From positions 1 to 7,787 of the forward strand of contig DBTM01000054.1 of assembly GCA_002307055.1 (NCBI GenBank): DNA of 7,787 nucleotides, read 5' to 3'. Below, piece by piece: positions 1 through 6,019 of the stretch (positions are counted from its first letter, which is position 1; every line of letters begins with the position of its first letter). The position numbers and the translations under genes were made by a program. This DNA comes from Clostridiales bacterium UBA1316. Lineage in GTDB: Bacteria; Bacillota; Clostridia; Oscillospirales; Oscillospiraceae. Under the pieces are notes generated by a model. The model searched no databases. It saw nothing but the letters and a program-made list of their open reading frames with translations, and was not told the DNA's origin.

Positions 1-392
1 CGCTTGCCCCATTTGTCCGTGAGCGCCTTTTGAGGCTGCAGGAGGAGCAGAAGAAAAACAAAAAGCTTTGCGGACGCTCTTACAACAAGGACTATCTTGA
101 GTATATCTGCGTCGATGAAATCGGCGGGCTGATCAAGCCGGATTACGTTACGGACGGCTTCAGGAACTTTTTGCGGGAAAACGGTTTCCGGGCGATCCGC
201 TTCCATGACCTCCGTCACACCTGCGCAAGTCTGATGCTTGCCAACAATGTTCCGATGAAGCAGATTCAGGAGTGGCTGGGACACAGCGACTTTTCGACTA
301 CGGCAAATATTTACGCGCATCTGGATTATAGCTCCAAGATTTCTTCGGCCGACGCGCTGCTTGCAGGACTCGATTTAGAAGAAAAGCCCTGA
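1..392 (+). CDS. int: Tyrosine recombinase/integrase, C-terminal part (5' end off window)
   Basis: This is the catalytic C-terminal end of a phage/ICE-type tyrosine recombinase, which cuts and rejoins att sites to integrate or excise the element. The frame is open to the left edge (first whole codon at 3, reading LAPFVRERLLRLQEEQ), so the gene starts outside the window and the TTG at 30 is not its start. Family motifs are present: box II HDLRH with the catalytic His and Arg (about 201-215), the later conserved His in WLGHSDFSTT (about 273-302), and the nucleophilic Tyr in ANIYAHLD (about 303-326). The box I Arg would lie off the left edge. Base composition is GC-rich like repA at the other end, unlike the AT-rich cargo between them. 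The sequence resembles integrases of Tn1549/Tn916-like elements of Clostridia. The family call is secure; which element it mobilises is not. Confidence 0.93.
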   Translation, partial: LAPFVRERLLRLQEEQKKNKKLCGRSYNKDYLEYICVDEIGGLIKPDYVTDGFRNFLRENGFRAIRFHDLRHTCASLMLANNVPMKQIQEWLGHSDFSTTANIYAHLDYSSKISSADALLAGLDLEEKP

Positions 393-574
393 TCTGCAGG
401 GCAGGACATTTCGGGAGAAAAATCAAAGGCGCAATTATGAACTTGTAGCTTTTGGTTTTCAAAAAGAAAAAGCCCGCAAACCCTTAGGTTACCGCTGATA
501 AAGAAGTTCAGAAAAACGAGTAATATCAGCAGTTTCCCCGGTTCAGGGCAAGTATGACAAAACTAAATACGCAG

Positions 575-611
575 AAAAAAGGCACTATCATTCGTGATGG
601 TGTCTTTTTTC
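575..611. terminator. Bidirectional intrinsic terminator
   Basis: A 10-bp stem (GGCACTATCA at 581-590 pairing with TGATGGTGTC at 595-604, two G-U pairs) closes a TTCG tetraloop. It is followed by six T residues (605-610) and preceded by six A residues (575-580), so it can stop transcription in either direction. It would end the transcript of the integrase and also the minus-strand kwaB-kwaA transcript. Its core closely resembles the hairpin before repA at 5967-5998. Confidence 0.85.
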
Positions 612-765
612 ATTTCCCCAAGGAGGTGCTTATATATCTGAAAATAGATATCAGTTCTGCTATCAATGTATTTGCCGTTAATACCCTGTAATAAAGTAAT
701 AGGTCGTCCTAATAACCGGGGTCGACCATTGTAAACTTGTATACCATTCAAGCGCTCTCCCGAGC

Positions 766-802
766 CAGCCTATTACGATAACCAAGTTATTGTGATAGGT
801 TG
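766..802 (+). repeat. 17-bp hairpin with three-base loop
   Basis: CAGCCTATTACGATAAC (766-782) pairs with GTTATTGTGATAGGTTG (786-802) around the loop CAA. The stem is uninterrupted over 17 pairs, and its only three non-Watson-Crick positions are all G-U in plus-strand RNA; on the minus strand they become A-C mismatches. No T-run follows, so it is not a standard terminator. It lies about 40 bp beyond the stop of the KwaA-like gene. It may be a structured RNA, a remnant of a small mobile element, or a folded single-strand recombination substrate; nothing here decides between them. Confidence 0.6.
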
Positions 803-844
803 ATGTGCCACTACAAGATAGGGTTAACGGGATGTCGCGTTTAC

Positions 845-1408
845 TTAATTCTTACGACTTACATCCAAGGAGTATTCGTTGTTAAGCGATTTTATCCAGA
901 TTTCAGATCCTTTGCAGCCATTCAGTTTTTGCTTACTAATAATTATTCTTTCAGTTTTAATTTTGTCCTCATTTTCAATCTCACATTGAAAGAAACGATA
1001 TCCCACTATTTCCAAAACTATATTTATACTAAAGTAATTATGTCTAATGCACAAGAAAGCTAGAGTAACAAAAAAAATTAAAAAGAGCACAACTTGCTCC
1101 CATAATGTAAAATTAAAAACAAAAAGTGGCAAAATGTATGATAACAAATACTCTGCGGTTATCGCTTTTTCTTCTCTAACACCTATGAGGGTATGCTCTT
1201 GAGAGCCCTCCCGCCCTTGGCTTTTTAGCTGAGAAAACAATACAATTGCACTAATAAAGGAGGCGATTATGATACATGCTATGCTGATGTACTCAGTGCA
1301 CAACGAGTTGCTTCCCGCCAAAATACTTTTTACATCAACAAAGGTAATAGAAATCCACAGCGGTGCAAAAGAGAGAAAAAACAGACTATATTTAAATAGA
1401 ATAGCCAC
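845..1408 (-). CDS. kwaA: KwaA-like four-helix membrane protein (Kiwa defence, sensor component)
   Basis: The product is a 187-residue membrane protein. Hydrophobic segments lie at about residues 4-24 (LFKYSLFFLSFAPLW), 38-58, 85-101 (AEYLLSYILPLFVFNF) and 104-121, followed by a polar tail of about 60 residues. This length, four-helix plan and the E-Y-L-L-x-Y-I-x-P-L stretch fit KwaA, the membrane part of the Kiwa anti-phage system, which is reported to work with KwaB at the inner face of the membrane on phage attack. The start is GTG at 1408, preceded by GGGGG with a 7-nt spacer. The gene begins 16 nt after the KwaB-like stop, so the two are very likely co-transcribed. The order here is kwaB then kwaA, which I recall as the reverse of the E. 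coli system. Assignment rests on motif and partner, so another DUF4868-associated membrane protein remains possible. Confidence 0.68.
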   Translation of the reverse strand: MAILFKYSLFFLSFAPLWISITFVDVKSILAGSNSLCTEYISIACIIIASFISAIVLFSQLKSQGREGSQEHTLIGVREEKAITAEYLLSYILPLFVFNFTLWEQVVLFLIFFVTLAFLCIRHNYFSINIVLEIVGYRFFQCEIENEDKIKTERIIISKQKLNGCKGSEIWIKSLNNEYSLDVSRKN

Positions 1409-1424
1409 TATCTATCCCCCATCA

Positions 1425-2354
1425 TTATTGCCACTTTTTTGCACCAGCGACTTCGACAGGTGAATCCTCAAAAGGATCAAGCATTCCCTTGTTGCATAAT
1501 AACTTAACTATTTTTTCCGAAGCTCCCGCTATAGAGGTATCAAACTTATCATCATTTAGTGGGATTGAGAATTTTGAAGCTATCATTACGCGCCTATATT
1601 TATCTTTCAAGTAGTTTAATCGACTTTCATTAAATGCTATAAACTTTCGTGGATTATGTCCTGTGCTCGCAATGTCCTTAAACGCATCACAATCAGAAAT
1701 AATACCGCTGTCTTCAATCTCGACTACTTTATCTGCACAAATTGCCTTGTAAGCACGCTCCATATTGAAAAGCGCTTCTCCGGCCAAAGTTAGTAAATAA
1801 ACCGTATTCCCCAAGATGACTATATCGATTGTTGGCCTTAAAGAGAGTACTTTGTCTGAGATCTCTTTAAAAGTTCCTTGATCCATCATATATTTGTGCT
1901 TTAATATGGTAATCGGTTTTTGCATGGAAAATAATTTAATGCCAACCTCATCGCCATCAACTGTTATAACACCTTGCATTAAATATGCCTGAGGTGAAAA
2001 TGCAAATGGATCGGCTTCTGTATCTGGAGCAGCAACCGCTTCAATTAATGCTTTGTACTCATCTTGAATCAATTGATTATCTATACTAAGTTTATATATT
2101 GTTGTTCCAACAGCAGACCCATCGTAATTACTAACACTGGAAAAAGTATTTAACTGACATTTATCTCCTTTGGCATACCTATCCGAGAGTTCGCTAATTA
2201 ATTCTAATAGTTTTCCTGGTGGAGAAAGCGATATTTCTCTACTGGCATATCTCGTCCCAATCTTCTTTGATGTAGTGATTCGCAAGAGTTGAATAGACCA
2301 TGCTTGACACGAGTTTAGGCCACCGAAGGCTGCTTTTAGCTTGTCCAACGACAT
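1425..2354 (-). CDS. kwaB: KwaB-like protein, DUF4868 family (Kiwa defence, effector component)
   Basis: This 309-residue soluble protein has no signal peptide or membrane segment. Its second half resembles the DUF4868 region of KwaB: a beta-strand pair IDIVILGNTVYLLTL (about 177-190), then ALFNMERAYKAI (about 194-205), a helix-rich stretch through SRLNYLKDKYRR (about 244-255), and the C-terminal EVAGAKKW (301-308). KwaB is the DNA-binding effector of Kiwa and acts with membrane-bound KwaA. The ATG at 2354 has GGAGG 9 nt upstream, and a candidate promoter lies at 2410-2438, so this gene probably heads its own unit with the KwaA-like gene 16 nt downstream. Codon use is AT-rich like the rest of the cargo. 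I see no nuclease motif. The adjacent four-helix membrane gene is the main support for Kiwa over an unrelated DUF4868 protein. Confidence 0.72.
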   Translation of the reverse strand: MSLDKLKAAFGGLNSCQAWSIQLLRITTSKKIGTRYASREISLSPPGKLLELISELSDRYAKGDKCQLNTFSSVSNYDGSAVGTTIYKLSIDNQLIQDEYKALIEAVAAPDTEADPFAFSPQAYLMQGVITVDGDEVGIKLFSMQKPITILKHKYMMDQGTFKEISDKVLSLRPTIDIVILGNTVYLLTLAGEALFNMERAYKAICADKVVEIEDSGIISDCDAFKDIASTGHNPRKFIAFNESRLNYLKDKYRRVMIASKFSIPLNDDKFDTSIAGASEKIVKLLCNKGMLDPFEDSPVEVAGAKKWQ

Positions 2355-2409
2355 TATAGCGATCCTCCCACATTCTTAAGTTTCCAAGTATTAGAATTTT
2401 ATTACAATG

Positions 2410-2438
2410 ATAATACTATTACAGGAAAAAGTCACCAA
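2410..2438 (-). promoter_or_regulatory. Candidate promoter for the kwaB-kwaA unit
   Basis: On the minus strand TTGGTG (2433-2438) and TATTAT (2410-2415) are separated by 17 bp, a fair match to a housekeeping sigma promoter. It lies about 55 bp before the KwaB-like start, in the 143-bp gap after the membrane-protein gene. I see no clear terminator in that gap, so read-through from the upstream operon is possible. Confidence 0.45.
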
Positions 2439-2497
2439 ATATCAATTTTAAAACCCTAAAAACGCTGTTGACTTGCTATAGAAGTGGGATTAAATAA

Positions 2498-2980
2498 TTA
2501 GATGGATTGAACAATTAATATTATAGAAAAAACAAACACCGAAAACCCCATCAGCATAAAGAAAAAATAGAAGAGATTATATAATTGTGATGTACTAAGT
2601 TGGCGAGCACAATATAACTTGCTTTTTTCTTTATCTCTTAAGGCATTTGTGCTTTTTTCTTCCATTAAAAAGACTTTATAAATATCATTCTCATAAGATT
2701 TTTCAATATTCTTAATTATACTCTCAGTATGCTTGATGAGAAACTTATTACGAATATCAATTTTGTGAAAGATGAAGCATAAAAATACTTGGAAAAAGCT
2801 TAATGTACAAGCAATAATATTTCCTCTTAAATCAGTATGTACGCTAACTACTAAAGCTGCCGTAATGGCCCCAATAAACACGATAAATAGATTAAAATGC
2901 GTTACTCGCTGCTGTGCTAATAATTTAAAATAGTCCCACGTCATATCTAAAGCTTTACTTTTATCTTTATCGTTTTCCAT
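2498..2980 (-). CDS. Small three-helix membrane protein with W-x-Y-F/Q-R/F-N motif
   Basis: This 160-residue protein has membrane segments at about 29-47 (FNLFIVFIGAITAALVV), 54-73 and 133-157, separated by a polar, probably cytoplasmic loop of about 60 residues rich in Lys and Glu. The N-terminal stretch TWDYFKLLAQQRVTHFN (14-30) recalls small membrane proteins found near bacterial conflict genes, but I cannot name a family. It starts at ATG 2980, 19 nt after the glycosylase stop, behind a weak TAGGT ribosome-binding site, and is the last gene of the operon. By position it could be a membrane effector or anchor for the upstream enzymes; that is inference. It is separate from the KwaA-like gene, which has four helices and a different arrangement. 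Confidence 0.8.
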   Translation of the reverse strand: MENDKDKSKALDMTWDYFKLLAQQRVTHFNLFIVFIGAITAALVVSVHTDLRGNIIACTLSFFQVFLCFIFHKIDIRNKFLIKHTESIIKNIEKSYENDIYKVFLMEEKSTNALRDKEKSKLYCARQLSTSQLYNLFYFFFMLMGFSVFVFSIILIVQSI

Positions 2981-2999
2981 TATATAATAACCTATTTAA

Positions 3000-3548
3000 T
3001 CAAACAAGTTGGTTGACTATCTCTGTTATGCCATCCATATATGATTGGACATACTTTCGCTTGTAAACATAAATATATGATGGGTGATGAATAGGAACAT
3101 AATAAGTTCCATTGAACTCCGTATATGCATACCGAAAACCATCCCAGTTATTAAACTTGATGTTTAATTGCTTATTTACTGCGGTGGCAACTTTGTCTCC
3201 AAGTAAAAAGACAATCCGGGGCGTTATTTCATTTATTTCTTCTTTGAGATTTGGGAAGCAGGATTCTATTTCTTTTTTATTTGGATATCTCAATTTTTGC
3301 TTTTCATCTAGTGGAACACACTTCACTAAATTAGTTTTGTAAGTTGACATGCCGCAGAAATTTTCTTCGACCTCACTTATCAGCCTCCCTGAATTTGTAG
3401 TTGGCGAAAGAGGCCCCTCGTCAGCGTTTTTGACCATCTTTGCAGAAAGACCGACCCAACAAATCTGGCAACTTTTCATATTATCAAGTAACGGTTGCTG
3501 ATTTTTACATAAATTGCACCTAGCACACATTTTCATTTTTCCGAACAT
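3000..3548 (-). CDS. Uracil-DNA glycosylase superfamily protein (family 4-like, Fe-S)
   Basis: This 182-residue protein resembles family 4 uracil-DNA glycosylases, which remove uracil or damaged bases from DNA. N-terminal C-x2-C-x2-C (Cys8, 11, 14) with Cys77 in TNLVKC and Cys97 in EIESCFPNL matches the spacing of the four ligands of the family 4 iron-sulfur cluster. RIVFLLGDKVA (111-121) and HHPSY (154-158) match the core strand and the motif B His-Pro-Ser loop. Two more cysteines (27, 30) precede WVGLSAK (31-37), which stands where motif A (usually GEAPG) is expected, so the catalytic loop is changed and activity or base specificity may differ. The start ATG 3548 follows GGAGG by 7 nt and overlaps the radical SAM gene by 16 bp, pointing to translational coupling. 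It might act on modified or unmodified bases in foreign DNA; this is inferred from context only. Confidence 0.82.
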   Translation of the reverse strand: MFGKMKMCARCNLCKNQQPLLDNMKSCQICWVGLSAKMVKNADEGPLSPTTNSGRLISEVEENFCGMSTYKTNLVKCVPLDEKQKLRYPNKKEIESCFPNLKEEINEITPRIVFLLGDKVATAVNKQLNIKFNNWDGFRYAYTEFNGTYYVPIHHPSYIYVYKRKYVQSYMDGITEIVNQLV

Positions 3549-4876
3549 AATTGTTCCTCCGTTAATTGCTGCGTTTTTATGATAAAATTGTTAAGCTCAT
3601 TATCTGATACTACGCTATAATTACCTGACTGAAAGTTAAACTGGGTACGACCTTGCGTACTATTAATTGATGGATTGCTAACAATTGAATCAATTTTTTG
3701 CCCGCTTGCGATAATATCTCTATACAGCCGTGTTCCTTGATAAGGTCGAAATTGAAATACACTACTTCGAAATGCACCTTGTGTTTTAAGGGAAATCTTC
3801 TTTAAATCCATAGCCAGCTTATATGTAGCTTGACAATCATCTTGAGTTTCACTTGGAAATCCATATATGAAATACCCTTTTACATCAATACCAGCCTTCA
3901 AAATAGCTGTAACAACATTAAAAATTTGATCAACGGTTCCTGCCTTGTTTATATATTTTCTAATTCTCTCCGACCCAGATTCAATACCAATAAAAAGTTC
4001 ACGACAACCGCTGCTCTTGAGAGAATCTAACAAATATAGCGATTTTTCAAAAGAGAGTATATGTGCCATACCTCTCCAATAAAGTTTCTTGAAGCCATTA
4101 AAGATTGCAGTAGCATCAATAATGGTTTCTTCATTTCTAAGGAAAAGGTCATCTAACACTCTGATAGAAGATACTTCAGGATATAAAGTTGTTATCTCAT
4201 TAATCTCATTAATTATATCTTCTGATTTACGTCTACGAACTGATACATCACGATTTAACTCTCGCGCTCCACCACAGAAAGCACAATTATATATACAACC
4301 TCTGGAAGCAATAATTGCAGCCTCTTGTTGTCCATAATGGTTTGTGATCATTTCATTCTGTAGAAAGGATCGATCTAGATGTATTGATGATAAGTCAATG
4401 GGATAATATTTGGAATTCATATTTACAGCGTAAACAGAGATGTTCTTATTACTAAATAGTGGAGATTCTTCGCATTTCCCCAAAACTATTGATGGAAGTA
4501 TTAATTCTCCTTCACCAATAATTAGAATCAATCTGTTATTTACATTCCATTGAATAATTTCTTTGTAAATACTTTTTACAACTTGTCCACCAATGATAAT
4601 TGTACCTGAGATTGGACAATTTTCTACGATATTTCTTACAATATCGTAATTCTGGGTAAAAATATTTAGCCCAACATAATCTGGATTTTTTTCCTTTAAT
4701 AAATTGTGTATTTCTTCTACTCCATAACGTGATTTTACGCAATCAACTATTTCTACACTAACGCGAGACTTTTTTAATTGCGTTGCGATATATCCAAGTC
4801 CAAGAGGAGGGAGATATGTTTCTTCAGCTTCCGACCGTTCACTATAAATCGGTGAGTTTAATAATAAACAATACAT
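3533..4876 (-). CDS. Radical SAM protein with N-terminal B12-binding-like domain
   Basis: The predicted enzyme has 447 residues. Residues 22-130 fit a cobalamin-binding-type Rossmann domain, with PPLGLGYIATQL (23-34), NPDYVGLNIF (64-73), a Gly-Gly turn at 96-97 and IGEGE (120-124). The canonical DxHxxG cobalt-ligand motif is not visible, as in several members of this group. The radical SAM core follows: C-x3-C-x2-C at Cys194, Cys198 and Cys201 for the 4Fe-4S cluster, then IGIESGSE (297-304) and GYFIYGFPSET (334-344). Such enzymes use S-adenosylmethionine radicals for methylation or rearrangement; the substrate here is unknown. I chose ATG 4876 over the in-frame TTG at 4903 because GGGGAG lies 8 nt before it, inside the last codons of the kinase gene. 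The gap to the kinase is 4 nt and the glycosylase gene overlaps the 3' end by 16 bp, so all three are probably made together. Confidence 0.88.
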   Translation of the reverse strand: MYCLLLNSPIYSERSEAEETYLPPLGLGYIATQLKKSRVSVEIVDCVKSRYGVEEIHNLLKEKNPDYVGLNIFTQNYDIVRNIVENCPISGTIIIGGQVVKSIYKEIIQWNVNNRLILIIGEGELILPSIVLGKCEESPLFSNKNISVYAVNMNSKYYPIDLSSIHLDRSFLQNEMITNHYGQQEAAIIASRGCIYNCAFCGGARELNRDVSVRRRKSEDIINEINEITTLYPEVSSIRVLDDLFLRNEETIIDATAIFNGFKKLYWRGMAHILSFEKSLYLLDSLKSSGCRELFIGIESGSERIRKYINKAGTVDQIFNVVTAILKAGIDVKGYFIYGFPSETQDDCQATYKLAMDLKKISLKTQGAFRSSVFQFRPYQGTRLYRDIIASGQKIDSIVSNPSINSTQGRTQFNFQSGNYSVVSDNELNNFIIKTQQLTEEQLCSEK

Positions 4877-4880
4877 ATAC

Positions 4881-5495
4881 TTATCTCCCCAAGAATTTTT
4901 CAATTTCTTCGGTCATGTATAAGATGTTTCTTTCTAAATTGTTGTTATTGTTGAACTTTATTATATTAATTCCTAGCCTTGTTAGGCAATTTATACCTTC
5001 ATCAAGATATTGAAGCTCTATAATCGTTTTATTTCCTCGTTCAAATCGAGTTAGTATATTACGTTCCTGTAAACGATGTTGAATCACATCCGAATCCGCA
5101 GTGATAGCGAATTGTAGGTCCGGCTTTAGAATATTATTATTAATGGCAAGTATAAAGTCTACATCTACAGAATCCATTCGTTGCAATATTAAAGAGGACA
5201 GAACATATCTATCCATTATAACAATGTAGCCTCTCTCTAAATGAGGGATAATCTCATTTTGCAGATGATAATAACGATCTGAAGCAACGAGGCAAGCTAA
5301 ACTATTTCCATCAATATTTTCTGCGTTATTTCGAGTAAATTCACCTAGTGGTGTTGAGGAAGGTTCTTTTGTGACCAAAACTTGTTCTTTATTTTGCATG
5401 AGGATATTTTGAACACCGCTTATTAGGGCGCTTTTTCCGACTCCGTTAGGCCCATCTATTGCAACAAGCATACCTCCGTATTTGTTTATATACAT
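4881..5495 (-). CDS. Thymidylate-kinase-like nucleotide kinase, divergent
   Basis: This 204-residue P-loop kinase follows the dTMP kinase plan: Walker A GPNGVGKS (15-22), KEPSSTPLGEFTR (43-55, usually REPGGTPLGE-x-IR), SDRYYHLQNEI (72-82), the DRY motif at 95-97 in VIMDRYVLSS, and an Arg-rich lid at about 141-153. dTMP kinases phosphorylate dTMP to dTDP. The changed substrate loop (SS for GG) and the setting among cargo genes suggest a specialised paralogue, perhaps acting on a modified nucleotide; that is inference. ATG 5495 follows GGCGG by 7 nt. An in-frame ATG at 5540 would add 15 residues but lacks a ribosome-binding site, and the P-loop lies close to the start either way. It is the first enzyme gene of the operon, 94 nt after the antitoxin-like gene, and the radical SAM gene starts 4 nt downstream. 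Confidence 0.85.
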   Translation of the reverse strand: MYINKYGGMLVAIDGPNGVGKSALISGVQNILMQNKEQVLVTKEPSSTPLGEFTRNNAENIDGNSLACLVASDRYYHLQNEIIPHLERGYIVIMDRYVLSSLILQRMDSVDVDFILAINNNILKPDLQFAITADSDVIQHRLQERNILTRFERGNKTIIELQYLDEGINCLTRLGINIIKFNNNNNLERNILYMTEEIEKFLGR

Positions 5496-5559
5496 TACCA
5501 ATCCGCCCTTCTTAAAAACTTGAAGTTTAGATAATTGCATGAATTTAAATATGACTACT

Positions 5560-5581
5560 CTTAAACCGTGATCACTTTAAG
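5560..5581. repeat. Imperfect inverted repeat between antitoxin-like and kinase genes
   Basis: CTTAAA (5560-5565) and TTTAAG (5576-5581) flank the 8-bp palindrome GTGATCAC, offset by two bases; another 8-bp palindrome GTAGCTAC (5581-5588) adjoins it. It may be a regulator-binding site or a processing hairpin in the operon transcript. No convincing promoter accompanies it. Confidence 0.35.
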
Positions 5582-5589
5582 TAGCTACA

Positions 5590-5802
5590 CTAATGCTCAT
5601 TTATATCGATTCCATCCTTAAGCAATCGCTCATAACGAGCATTAGACATTACTACCACTATTGGCTTCCCATTTTTTTGAATAAAGGCTGTTTTATCTTC
5701 GTTTGATATACGTGTAAGTATCCTTGATGACTGTCCGCGTAGGAAATCAGCCATATTGTGATGCTCCATTGGAACCTTTGGCTTTATCTTCTTCTCCGCC
5801 AA
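5590..5802 (-). CDS. Phd/YefM-type antitoxin-like protein without toxin partner
   Basis: This 70-residue protein fits the Phd/YefM antitoxin fold, whose members bind DNA with the N-terminal domain and repress their own operon. NMADFLRGQSSRILTRI (16-32) and the segment NGKPIVVVMSNARYERLL (44-61) are the family hallmarks: a Gly-Lys-Pro turn, a hydrophobic strand and the Y-E-R-L-L helix. The start is TTG 5802, with AGGAGG 7 nt upstream; a nearby ATG (5809) is in another frame that stops after 20 codons. No RelE/ParE/Doc toxin gene follows: the next gene is the thymidylate-kinase-like one after 94 nt. The simplest reading is a regulator of the downstream operon, since it sits between the only good promoter and the enzymes. 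It may instead be a relic of a toxin-antitoxin pair. Confidence 0.82.
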   Translation of the reverse strand: MAEKKIKPKVPMEHHNMADFLRGQSSRILTRISNEDKTAFIQKNGKPIVVVMSNARYERLLKDGIDINEH

Positions 5803-5833
5803 CAGTCATCCTCCTCTCAAACTTATAGCATAA

Positions 5834-5862
5834 ATTATAGAGTAAAATAATTACAATTGCAA
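5834..5862 (-). promoter_or_regulatory. Sigma-A-type promoter of the cargo operon
   Basis: On the minus strand TTGCAA (5857-5862) and a perfect TATAAT (5834-5839) are 17 bp apart. A strong AGGAGG (5812-5817) follows and serves the TTG start at 5802, giving a leader of about 25 nt. This is the only strong promoter I see for the five genes from 5802 down to 2498. Confidence 0.78.
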
Positions 5863-5901
5863 CATAAATTTATATGGTATTTATAATTTTAATTGTAATT
5901 A
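5848..5901. promoter_or_regulatory. 11-bp inverted repeat over the promoter, candidate operator
   Basis: TAATTACAATT (5848-5858) and AATTGTAATTA (5891-5901) form a perfect inverted repeat with a 32-bp gap. The inner arm overlaps the -35 box, and a further 10-bp palindrome ATAAATTTAT (5864-5873) lies between the arms. This layout fits repression by a dimeric DNA-binding protein such as the adjacent Phd/YefM-like product. The region is very AT-rich, which weakens the case. Confidence 0.5.
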
Positions 5902-5966
5902 CTTTTTCAATTACTCATTCAGTATTCTTAATGCTACGGGATAACTCAATTTACAACATAGTAGTC

Positions 5967-5998
5967 AAAATCCACTATCTTCAGATGGTGGGTTTTTT
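5967..5998 (+). terminator. Terminator-like hairpin in the repA leader, possible attenuator
   Basis: CCACTATC (5972-5979) pairs with GATGGTGG (5984-5991) around TTCA, extended by a T-G pair and A-T pairs, then six T residues (5993-5998). It ends 7 nt before the repA ribosome-binding site AAGGAGGTG (6005-6013). In the RepA_N family, rep expression is known to be limited by antisense RNA that promotes early termination in the leader, so this hairpin may play that part. No antisense promoter was identified. Confidence 0.65.
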
Positions 5999-6019
5999 AT
6001 TCTCAAGGAGGTGACGCGC

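Larger units (their letters stand above)
393..844. other. Gene-poor stretch between integrase and cargo
   Basis: I see no convincing gene here. It holds a 7-bp inverted repeat (GCTGATA 494-500, TATCAGC 524-530), a strong terminator (575-611), an orphan ribosome-binding site AAGGAGGTG (620-628) with no plausible start codon after it, an 8-bp palindrome GGTCGACC (720-727) and a long hairpin (766-802). Because an att site commonly lies just beyond the end of an integrase gene, one could fall within roughly 393-575, but I cannot find a matching core elsewhere in the window to define it. Confidence 0.6.
5803..6019. other. Divergent intergenic region between cargo operon and repA
   Basis: This 217-bp region carries the cargo promoter and its inverted repeats on the minus-strand side, and the terminator-like hairpin and AAGGAGGTG ribosome-binding site of repA on the plus-strand side. 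It is also the boundary between AT-rich cargo and GC-rich element DNA. I could not find a convincing plus-strand promoter for repA. Confidence 0.6.

Noticed and set aside
563..751. 62-codon minus-strand frame starting at TTG
   Set aside because: It runs through the terminator hairpin, has no ribosome-binding site and resembles no family I know.
766..802. Retron or intrinsic terminator
   Set aside because: There is no reverse transcriptase gene in the window and no T-run after the stem.
800..1063. 87-codon plus-strand frame opposite the KwaA-like gene
   Set aside because: The minus-strand frame has a ribosome-binding site, membrane segments and a coupled partner; the plus-strand frame has none.
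5503..5589. Toxin gene partner for the Phd/YefM-like protein
   Set aside because: The 94-nt gap holds no coding frame of useful length on either strand; the next gene is a nucleotide kinase.
5747..5809. 20-codon frame from ATG 5809 overlapping the antitoxin-like start
   Set aside because: It stops after 20 codons without recognisable content; the TTG frame has the family motifs and a well-placed ribosome-binding site.
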